A stretch of 64,000 nucleotides of DNA from Kaistella montana (lineage in GTDB: Bacteria > Bacteroidota > Bacteroidia > Flavobacteriales > Weeksellaceae), in the NCBI RefSeq assembly GCF_024436175.1, contig NZ_JANFQP010000001.1, positions 124,001-188,000 on the forward strand, given 5' to 3'. Shown one piece after another: positions 27,287 through 34,900 of the stretch (the first letter of the stretch is position 1; each line of letters opens with the position of its first letter). The position numbers and the translations under genes are program-made. The notes below the pieces were generated by a model. The model saw only the letters and a list, made by a program, of their open reading frames with translations, made no database searches and was not told where the DNA came from.

Positions 27287-27390
27287 TTCACGCCCAAGAA
27301 AATGGGTTTATATACCGAAATTAAATCCTAATTGGGCTTAAAGTCAGTAGAATGTTTAAGTGGAAGCTATTGTTAAATTAACTCATTTTT

Positions 27391-27434
27391 AAAGCCTAGT
27401 TTTCTCCCAGTCAAAGCCTAGGCAAAACCCAGTC
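27391..27434. repeat. two tandem 22-bp repeats
   Basis: Units 27391-27412 and 27413-27434 each begin AAAGCCTAG and end CCCAGTC, with a diverged centre. A third partial CCTAGCCC follows. Confidence 0.7.
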
Positions 27435-27465
27435 CTAGCCCACCATAAAGGCAGTAACCTCCTAT

Positions 27466-27548
27466 CGGCAAAAAGTGCTCTTTTCGGCAAAAATGGTCGT
27501 TTTCGGCAAATTCGGCAAATTCGGTAAAAAACGGCAAAAACGGCAGAA
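27466..27548. repeat. short-period CGGCAAA repeats
   Basis: CGGCA/CGGTA motifs start at 27466, 27485, 27504, 27513, 27522, 27532 and 27541, spaced 19, 19, 9, 9, 10 and 9 bases. The regular period near 9-10 bases suggests slipped-strand expansion. Confidence 0.7.
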
Positions 27549-27570
27549 ATAACCATTTTATAAAATCAAA

Positions 27571-27597
27571 AAAAAGCGAAGTATTTCTTCACTTTTT
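27571..27597. terminator. weak hairpin, possible blc terminator
   Basis: AAAAAG and GAAG (27571-27581) pair with CTTC and CTTTTT (27587-27597), with one mismatch and a following T-rich stretch. It lies almost 300 bases after blc. Confidence 0.4.
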
Positions 27598-27766
27598 TCT
27601 TAGTAAATCTTATGATTTTCTTTTCTTGTTTACACCTTGAAATTCCAACTCTGCTACAAAGTCTCCTGACCTTTGTGCAAGGAGTTCAAGGCAGGACGAT
27701 TCTCTATTTCTTTGAAATCAAATCATTCGTTATTTAACACAAAAGCAAGTCTGAAGATAATGCTTC

Positions 27767-27832
27767 AGTATCATGCCTATGAAACTAGAGTATCACACCT
27801 ATGATACTAGCGTGTCATTTGGATGATACTGG
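27767..27832. repeat. three imperfect 22-bp tandem repeats
   Basis: Units 27767-27788, 27789-27810 and 27811-27832 share the pattern nGTnTCAnnnnnATGAnACTnG. The middle unit has AGTATCA and TGATACT as perfect 7-base inverted arms, so each unit can form a small hairpin. A 22-base period does not keep a reading frame. Confidence 0.7.
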
Positions 27833-28055
27833 AGTTTTGTCATTATTTTTTGTGGAGGAAGTAAAAAAAATAAATGCTTGCTAGAATATTTTTCTTTCTT
27901 TTTCATAAACCAACGCATCATCGCTAAGGCTAAGTTTTTCAAAAAAAGTTTTTTGACTTGGTATGAAAATAGTATGAAGATTAAGAGTATTTTGTATCTA
28001 TTTTATTCATGTTTGTTTGGTTTACAGAAACTATAAATTTTAAGACAAAACACAA

Positions 28056-28081
28056 AAAAAGTGCTGATAATCAGCACTTTC
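28056..28081 (-). terminator. tRNA-Ser terminator
   Basis: AAAGTGCTGA (28058-28067) pairs with TCAGCACTTT (28071-28080), with a T run on the minus strand, directly after tRNA-Ser. Confidence 0.85.
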
Positions 28082-28085
28082 TTAG

Positions 28086-28172
28086 CAGAGAGGAAGGGAT
28101 TCGAACCCTCGATACAGTTACCCGTATACTAGCTTTCCAGGCTAGCTCCTTCAACCACTCGGACACCTCTCT
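28086..28172 (-). tRNA. tRNA-Ser (anticodon GGA)
   Basis: An 87-base class II tRNA on the minus strand. Acceptor AGAGAGG pairs with CCTCTCT, discriminator G. Anticodon stem CTAGC/GCTAG holds CTGGAAA with anticodon GGA. It has a long variable arm and a GGTTCGAATCC T arm. Confidence 0.96.
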
Positions 28173-28239
28173 AATTGAAGACTGCAAAAATAGGGTATTT
28201 TCGTGAGATTTAAAAATTCATTTGGAAAAAAAACAAACT

Positions 28240-29259
28240 TTAGTTTTCTGAAACTTCACCGCAAAGGTTTTTAGCAAAGTTTTCTGCAAAACTTCCTTTG
28301 TAATAAGGGTTTTCGAGAAGATGCATCGCTTTGGTAATTGCACTTTCTGCGGTCATATCGTGGCCGCTGATGGCTCCAATTTTTGTGAAAATATTCGAAT
28401 TGGAATATTTCCCGAAAGAAATTCCGCCCGAAACACATTGCGAAACCACCACGATTTCGGTGCCGCGACTGCGCAAGAGTTGTAAAACATCCAGCGTTTT
28501 TTTGGTGTTAAAAATAGTGCCGGAACCGAAAACCTGCAAAATCAAAACCTTCATGTTGGGAATTTCCGAGAAATGTTCAAGATGCATTCCCGGGAAAATT
28601 CGCCAAAAAAGAACATCCTGAGACAAATGGGAATCTACGCTAAAAGCTTCACCAGATTTCGAACGCCACAAAAAATCCTTTTCAATATTCAAATGAACTC
28701 CAGATTGCCCTAGAGCCGGATAATTGGGACTTTGATACGCATCGAAATATTCTGCAGAGTATTTCAAAGTTCGGTTTCCTCGGAGCAATTTGTATTCGAA
28801 ATAAATCGTAACTTCCTGAATTACCGCTTTGTCATTTTCGTATAAACTTGCGTAGTACAGCGTGGTCAGTAGGTTTTCTTTCGCATCGGTGCGCAAATCT
28901 CCAATCGGCAATTGAGAGCCGGTCAGAATCACGGGTTTGCTTAGATTTTTGAGCATAAAACTCAAAGCAGAAGCCGTGTAAGACATGGTGTCGGTACCGT
29001 GTAAAATTACAAAACCATCGTAGAGATCGTAATTTTTCCCGATCAGTTTGGCGATAATTTTCCACTCTTTCGGTCCCATATCGGAGGAATCGAGGGGTTT
29101 TTTGAACGGATGCACGTCAACTTCACATTCGATAAGTTTCATTTCCGGCAGTTTCTGGAAGATGTTTCCGAAATCAAAAGCCCGCAAACTTCCGGTTTCA
29201 TAATCTTTTTCCATCCCGATCGTGCCGCCGGTGTAGATGAGAAGTACTTTTCTTTTCAT
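28240..29259 (-). CDS. ansA: type I L-asparaginase
   Basis: Hydrolyses asparagine to aspartate and ammonia. The 339-residue protein shows the first catalytic Thr motif YTGGTIGM (N-terminal) and the second HGTDTMSYTASALSFML, plus TGSQLPIGDLRTDAKENL. The absence of a signal peptide fits the cytosolic type I enzyme. It is transcribed away from the structured DNA at 29300-29520 and toward tRNA-Ser. Confidence 0.94.
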   Translation of the reverse strand: MKRKVLLIYTGGTIGMEKDYETGSLRAFDFGNIFQKLPEMKLIECEVDVHPFKKPLDSSDMGPKEWKIIAKLIGKNYDLYDGFVILHGTDTMSYTASALSFMLKNLSKPVILTGSQLPIGDLRTDAKENLLTTLYYASLYENDKAVIQEVTIYFEYKLLRGNRTLKYSAEYFDAYQSPNYPALGQSGVHLNIEKDFLWRSKSGEAFSVDSHLSQDVLFWRIFPGMHLEHFSEIPNMKVLILQVFGSGTIFNTKKTLDVLQLLRSRGTEIVVVSQCVSGGISFGKYSNSNIFTKIGAISGHDMTAESAITKAMHLLENPYYKGSFAENFAKNLCGEVSEN

Positions 29260-29299
29260 AAATTCAAAAATACATCTTTTAAGCTGAATTCAAATAATT

Positions 29300-29520
29300 T
29301 GGGCGCCAATTTGACTTTGTCGAATGGCAAGATTTGATTTTTTATGGCGCCATTTCCGTCTTCCACTCCCGCTTTTTTGTTCCGCTTCGCTCCACAAAAA
29401 GAGCTCCGTTCAAGCTGGGGCGCGTACGGATTCCGAATAAAAGAAAGGTTTTCACCAACAAAATTCGATTTCGAACCCAACCTTTCAACACTTTTTGGCG
29501 CTCGCTTCGCTCGCGCCAAC
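29300..29520. repeat. GC-richer structured intergenic element
   Basis: Between ansA and trmH. It contains GGCGCC palindromes at 29302 and 29346, a hairpin-like TTTTTGT ... ACAAAAA around GCTTCGC (29374-29400), a CGTACG palindrome near 29423, and GGCGC ... GCGCC arms around the repeated GCTTCGCTC at 29497-29517. Short overlapping frames here are low-quality. It looks like a dispersed extragenic element, but only one copy is in this window. Confidence 0.4.
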
Positions 29521-29545
29521 CGCAAAAAATTCTTATTTTTGAAAA

Positions 29546-30214
29546 ATGAATTCACAAAAAACATTTGAATATTTAAAACAATTTCTCACCGAAGAACGAC
29601 TCAGCAAAATAGAATTTTATGCTCAGGAAAGTTCAGATTTTGTGTTGCCGGTGATGGAAGATATTTTCCAATTTCGAAATGCGGCGGCGATTGTACGCTC
29701 TGTGGAAGCGTGTGGATTTCATAAAATTGTAGCGATAGAAAGCGAAAACGAATTCAATCCGAATCTTCGCGTGACCAAAGGTGCAGAAACTTGGGTGGAA
29801 GTGGAAAAAATGCCTCACCAAATAGAATCTTTAGAAGAAATCAAGGCGAGAGGTTATAAAGTTCTGGCAGTTTCGCCAGAGAAAAATGCAACAATGCTTC
29901 CCGATTACGATTTGAAAGAACCAGTTGCGCTGGTTTTCGGGACGGAAAAAGAAGGCGTTACCGAAGAAATACTAGATTTTGCTGACGAAACTTTGGCGAT
30001 TCCGATGTATGGATTTACCAAAAGTTTCAATGTTTCGGTCGCGGCGGCGATTTGTTTTTATGATTTAAAACAAAAGCTCGTGAAATCCAATTTCGATTAC
30101 AAACTTTCTGATGAAAAACTTTGGGAGCTCAAGGTTCGATGGGCGAAAAATTCCATAAAAAGTGGCGAAGAAATCTATCAGAAATTCTTGAAAGAACAAT
30201 CTACATCATCTTAA
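29546..30214 (+). CDS. trmH: SpoU-family tRNA/rRNA 2'-O-methyltransferase (TrmH-like)
   Basis: A 222-residue trefoil-knot (SPOUT) methyltransferase. Motif 1 is FQFRNAAAIVRSVEACGF, motif 2 is ALVFGTEKEGVTEEIL and motif 3 is IPMYGFTKSFNVSVAAAI. Such enzymes 2'-O-methylate G18 in tRNA; TrmH is the closest match but the target is inferred. Its 3' end overlaps the end of the convergent rsmE by 14 bases. Confidence 0.85.
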   Translation: MNSQKTFEYLKQFLTEERLSKIEFYAQESSDFVLPVMEDIFQFRNAAAIVRSVEACGFHKIVAIESENEFNPNLRVTKGAETWVEVEKMPHQIESLEEIKARGYKVLAVSPEKNATMLPDYDLKEPVALVFGTEKEGVTEEILDFADETLAIPMYGFTKSFNVSVAAAICFYDLKQKLVKSNFDYKLSDEKLWELKVRWAKNSIKSGEEIYQKFLKEQSTSS

Positions 30215-30893
30215 AATAATTCCACGCAGCGACAAAAACGCCCGCAGTTTCGGTTCTCAAACGTTGATTTCCGAGCGAAACAGCTTTGATTCCTTTTTCT
30301 GCTAAAACCTGAATTTCTCTATCTGAAAAATCGCCTTCAGGACCGATCAGGAAAGTGATTTTTTCTTGCGGATTAATTTCTTTTAAATCAATTCTCTTCA
30401 AATTTTCGTTGCAATGGGCAACAAAAGTGGTTTCTGGATCTAAATTTTTAATGAAATCTGAAAATTTCGTCAAATCATGAACCACCGGAAAATGAAATCG
30501 CAAACTCTGTTTCGAAGCTGCAACGCTTTGTTTTCGTAGCTTTTCGATGTTGAGGATTTTCCGTTCCGTTTTTTCGGTTTGAATTAAAGTGACTTCAGAA
30601 ATTCCCATTTCGGTAGCTTTTTCTAGAAAAAACTCGATTCTGTCGATGTTTTTGGTAGGAGCGATTGCGATGTGAAGTTTTGGCGAAAAATCCGGAAGAT
30701 TTTCTTTGATTTCATCGATGTTTAAGGAAACTTTTTTGCCTTCAAAAACCAATGTTCCGTTGGCGAGATTTCCTTTTCCGTCGGTTACGGAAATTTCTTC
30801 GCCATCGCGCATTCTCAGGACTTTTACGATATGTTGCTGTTCTTCTTCATTGATTTGAACGGCAGGGAAAATTTCACCAAAAAATAACTTCAT
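30201..30893 (-). CDS. rsmE: 16S rRNA (uracil-1498-N3)-methyltransferase
   Basis: A 230-residue SPOUT methyltransferase with an N-terminal PUA-like domain. Family motifs: QHIVKVLRMRDGEEI, RIEFFLEKATEMGISEVTLIQTEKTER, FLIGPEGDFSDREI and SLGNQRLRTETAGV. I chose MKLFFGEIF at 30893; the extra 11 residues upstream overlap tsaD. It begins one base after the tsaD stop, so translation of the pair is likely coupled. Confidence 0.93.
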   Translation of the reverse strand: MKLFFGEIFPAVQINEEEQQHIVKVLRMRDGEEISVTDGKGNLANGTLVFEGKKVSLNIDEIKENLPDFSPKLHIAIAPTKNIDRIEFFLEKATEMGISEVTLIQTEKTERKILNIEKLRKQSVAASKQSLRFHFPVVHDLTKFSDFIKNLDPETTFVAHCNENLKRIDLKEINPQEKITFLIGPEGDFSDREIQVLAEKGIKAVSLGNQRLRTETAGVFVAAWNYFKMM

Positions 30894-30894
30894 T

Positions 30895-31938
30895 TTACTC
30901 GGATTTTTGTTTAAAACCTTCTTCAATATCGTAGCGCGCAGTTGCTGAAACCGAGAGGTCTGAAAATTCGCCTCGGTCGTATTTCAGTTTTGCGACCATT
31001 GCGATCATTGCGGCATTATCGGTAGTATATTCAAATTTTGGGATGTAGATATTCCAGCCGAGTTTTTCTGCGTTTTTCTGCATCGCTTCTCGCAATCCGG
31101 AATTTGCGGAAACTCCACCGGCGATGGCAATGTGCTGAATGTTATAATCTTTTGCGGCTTTTTCCAGTTTGTTCATCAAGGTTTCTACGATGGTTTTTTG
31201 AACGGAAGCGGCTAAGTTTTCGATGTTTTCTTTAACGAAATCCGGATTTTTTTTGATTTCTTTTTGAATGAAATATAAAACCGAAGTTTTCACTCCGCTG
31301 AAGGAATAATTGTAGTTTTCTAAGCGAGGTTTGTTGAAAGTGAATGCGTTTGGATCGCCATTTTTCGCCAATTTGTCGATAATTGGACCGGCAGGATAAT
31401 CGAGGTCGAAAATTTTCCCGATTTTGTCAAAAGCTTCACCGGCTGCATCGTCAATGGTTTTCCCGATAATTTCCATATCGAAATAATCTTTCACCAAAAC
31501 AATCATCGTATGACCACCGGAAACTGTTAAACATAAAAAAGGAAACGGCGGCGGCGCAATATTTGCATCGTCGATAAAATGTGCTAGAATGTGTGCTTGA
31601 AGGTGATTTACTTCAATTAAAGGAACATTCAAACTCATCGCTAAAGATTTGGCAAATGAAGTTCCTACGAGTAAAGAACCCAGAAGTCCTGGTCCGCGTG
31701 TAAATCCCACGGCAGAAATATCTTTTTGTTGTATATTTGCTTTGCTGACGGATTTTTCAACCACAGGAATGATATTTTGCTGATGTGCACGGGAAGCCAG
31801 TTCGGGAACCACGCCGCCATAATCGTTGTGGATGGCCTGATTGGCAGCAATGTTTGAAAGAATTTTATTTCCTTTGATGATCGCAGCAGAAGTGTCGTCG
31901 CAGGATGATTCTATCCCTAAAATTATTGATTCGCTCAT
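30895..31938 (-). CDS. tsaD: tRNA N6-threonylcarbamoyladenosine synthase subunit TsaD
   Basis: Transfers threonylcarbamoyl to A37 of ANN-decoding tRNAs. The 347 residues have ILGIESSCDDTSAAI at the start, the metal-binding NHLQAHILAHF (HxxxH), TVSGGHTMIV, and IAGGVSANSGLRE. The ATG at 31938 is right: a longer frame would read through the start of the divergent TamB gene. Starts of the two genes are only four bases apart. A -7 box for tsaD lies inside tamB codons 2-4. Confidence 0.97.
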   Translation of the reverse strand: MSESIILGIESSCDDTSAAIIKGNKILSNIAANQAIHNDYGGVVPELASRAHQQNIIPVVEKSVSKANIQQKDISAVGFTRGPGLLGSLLVGTSFAKSLAMSLNVPLIEVNHLQAHILAHFIDDANIAPPPFPFLCLTVSGGHTMIVLVKDYFDMEIIGKTIDDAAGEAFDKIGKIFDLDYPAGPIIDKLAKNGDPNAFTFNKPRLENYNYSFSGVKTSVLYFIQKEIKKNPDFVKENIENLAASVQKTIVETLMNKLEKAAKDYNIQHIAIAGGVSANSGLREAMQKNAEKLGWNIYIPKFEYTTDNAAMIAMVAKLKYDRGEFSDLSVSATARYDIEEGFKQKSE

Positions 31939-31942
31939 AACA

Positions 31943-34900
31943 ATGGCAAATTTAGAGAATAATAACGATAACGAAAACAAAAAATCGCTCACAGAGAATA
32001 TTGGAGATTCTGTGCAGAAAGGTGTAGAAAACGTCCAGGATACGGTGAAAGAAACGGTAAAAGAAGCTACGGAATTGGCTTCTGATGCCATCCATCATCC
32101 GGTAGAAACTGCGGGCGAGTTTGTGCAACAAGCGGCGAAAGATGTCACGAACTACAAGTGGTGGGCGAAATTGCTCTTGGTTTTGTTCTGGGTATCATTA
32201 TTTTTGGTGGTATCTTTTTTTGTGATTGTAAGTTTACCTTCCACCAAAAACTGGGCTGCCCAAAAGGTGATTGAAAAACTGAATAAAGACATGAAATCCC
32301 AAATGTCTTTCAAAAGTGTGGACGTAAACTATTTTGGCGACATTCATATTCATGAAGTAGCGATTAAAGATTACAAAAATTTTAATTTTCTACGAGCCAA
32401 AGAACTTTATGCAGATTCCAACTGGTGGGCTATCATCAGTAATTCCCGGAATTTGCAGTTTCAGTCGCTTTCTTTGCAAGAACTCGATTTGAAAGTGATT
32501 ACTTATAAAAGAGACAGTATCTCGAATTTTATCCGTTTTGTAGATTTGTTCAATAAGCCTTCTGCGACTAAACCAAAAGAACCTTTTCAGCTGAAATCTC
32601 GGGTTTTTATTACCAATTCAAGTATCTCAATTGTTAATCAAAACAACGAAGGCGAAAAAGGAAAATGGCTCACTGCCAAAAATGTAAATCTGGTCGTTCC
32701 GGAACTGAAAGTGAATGGTTCTGATGTTTTTGCGCAGATTAATAACATGAGGTTCACCACCGAAAGATGGGGAAAAAAGCATTATGTAGATACTTTTTCT
32801 ACGGAACTGGCTTTAACCAAGAAATTCCTTTTGCTAAAAGATTTAACTCTTAACACTGACCATTCGTTGTTGCAAGGTGATTTGAAATTCAACTTGAACA
32901 ACGGTTCTTGGGCAGATTTTGCTGATAAAGTGAAATGGGACATGAAAATGCAGCCGGGAAGCCAACTCAGCGGCTACGACATCAGCTATTTTGTGACCAA
33001 TTGGGATAATTATAAACCGATTAATATTTCGGGTGGAATGACGGGAACTTTGAATAATTTCTATCTCGATAATTTTCTGCTGAGAAATCCTCAGGTCAAC
33101 ATCCGAACTCAAACGATGAAAGTTTCTAATCTGCTGAAAGGCAATTTTCAAATAGAAACCAACACGCTTTCTACTGATTTTACTTATAAAGAACTTAAAA
33201 ACATGATGCCGACTTTCATCTCATCAAAAATGAAAAATTTTGCTGATGATTTCGGGAGATTAAAATATAATGGAGCAGTAAGAGTGACTCCTAAACAGGT
33301 TTTTGTGCCCAATGCTAAGTTGATTACCGGTATTGGTCAGGCCAAAATCAGTAATTTTTATTTGGATGATTATAGTTCGAATTTACCAAAATACCGTGGC
33401 TATGCGGAAGTAAACGATTTGAATACTTCTGTTATTACCAAAAACAAGCAAGTAGGGCTTATTTCTGGGAAATTTAATTTACAAGGACAAAGTTTCGATG
33501 TGAACACGATGAAGCTCAGAACACGATCTCAGATTTCTAAAATCGAGATTATGAATAAGGAAATCAATAATGTTTTTCTTGATGGTTTGCTTGATCATAA
33601 AACCTATCGCGGTATTGTAAATGTAAACGATGAGCAGGCAAAAGCCGATGTGGACGGTTTTGTCGATTTCCGAACCAGTAAGTTATTTGCCGATATTAAT
33701 GCCAATGTAAAATATTTAAACATCAATTATTTCACCGGAGCAAAAGGCAACCAAGTCGTTACCGGATTGGTGGATGGTAAAATTTCGATGACGAATTTGA
33801 ATGATTTGAATCTGGATGCCGATTTGCAAAACGTCACCTTTGCCAATGCTGCACAAAAGTATCTTATTCCAAACGCGAAAGTGAAAGCTTTCTTTGAAAA
33901 CGGAAACCGAATTGTTTCTGTAGATGCTCCAGGTGCGGTGAACGGGCAAATTTCCGGGAAATATAATCTAGAAGATCTCACCGGAATGATACAAAACGGA
34001 ATTGGAAAAATTCTAGTGGGACCACCGCCAAGAAAATTGTATCGTGGACAAAATTTCGTGATGAATTTTGATGTGAAACAAGGGCTTGTAAGCTATTTCG
34101 AACCCAATTTGCAAATTCCAAAAGGGGCTGCAGTTAGTGGTTCATACGATGGAAATTCCAATAATTTGGTTTTAAATATCGATGCTGCAGCTTTAAAATA
34201 TGTAATGACCAAAAAACAGGAAATCACCGATGCTGATAGGGCTTTGGCTGCTGCAAATCCGGCTTACAAAATATCAGAAAGAGACAAGATTACTCGGGAT
34301 AGCGCGATGGTAGATAGTTTAATGGTAAGAATCAATACCGCCAATCTCGATGAACAGATATTCGCAAAAGTAAATAGAGTAGAGTACAATAAAAATATTC
34401 TGAAAGATATTACCTTAAGTGGGAAAAACGAGAATAATAAAGTTCTTCATATCGCTGCGAATTTCAAACATGGAACTCCCGAAGATGAGGTGAAACAAAC
34501 TTTGAAAGAATATGCTGTAAACCTCAACCAAACCACCAATTCAGTGGGAGATTATGTATTCAGATTCGAACCAACTACCGTGAAATTTAATGATGTAGCT
34601 TGGAGTGTGGATACTTCGACAGAACTCAATCATTCGATTACTTACAGAAAGAAAACATCTGATTTTCTTATTCAGAATTTGCGGTTGTATTCTGATGCCA
34701 GTGAATTGTTTTTAAAAGATGCGATTTTCAAATCTGCCAAAGATTTTTCCGCAGTAGGAGAAGTGAAAAACTTGGATATTTCTAAAGTTTTTGCCCTTAC
34801 CAGCAGTGATAACAGCATGGATATCCAAGGAACTGCCAACGGAACCTTTGATATAAAGATGGATAAAAATAATCTGGAACCACTCATTGATTTGGATGTT

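Larger units (their letters stand above)
27287..28085. other. gene-free, repeat-rich region beside tRNA-Ser
   Basis: About 800 bases between blc and tRNA-Ser without a convincing gene. It holds two copies of a 22-bp repeat (27391-27434), seven CGGCAAA-type motifs (27466-27548), a weak hairpin terminator (27571-27597), three 22-bp repeats (27767-27832), and A/T-rich sequence. The only reading frames are short and low-complexity, such as a 40-residue minus-strand frame at 27799-27921. Proximity to a tRNA suggests an old insertion scar, but no attachment-site duplication or integrase is visible. Confidence 0.6.

Noticed and set aside
27767-27832. CRISPR-like array
   Set aside because: The units are only 22 bp with imperfect sequence and no distinct spacers between them, and no cas genes are nearby.
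27799-27921. 40-residue minus-strand reading frame
   Set aside because: It is low-complexity, overlaps the 22-bp repeats and has no recognisable signal or homology.
28009-28206. 65-residue frame with 'EEGIRTLDTVTRILA'
   Set aside because: This is the well-known false frame over a tRNA-Ser gene.
29256-29568. Several overlapping frames around the structured element
   Set aside because: They are frame shadows of GC-rich palindromic DNA, without a conserved composition or start context.
31841-31942. Longer TamB start
   Set aside because: The added residues are translated from the antisense of tsaD; the ATG at 31943 fits the family and the neighbour.
31939-32091. Longer TsaD start
   Set aside because: It would translate through the start of the divergent TamB-like gene, and the extra residues (Ser-rich, hydrophobic) do not match TsaD.
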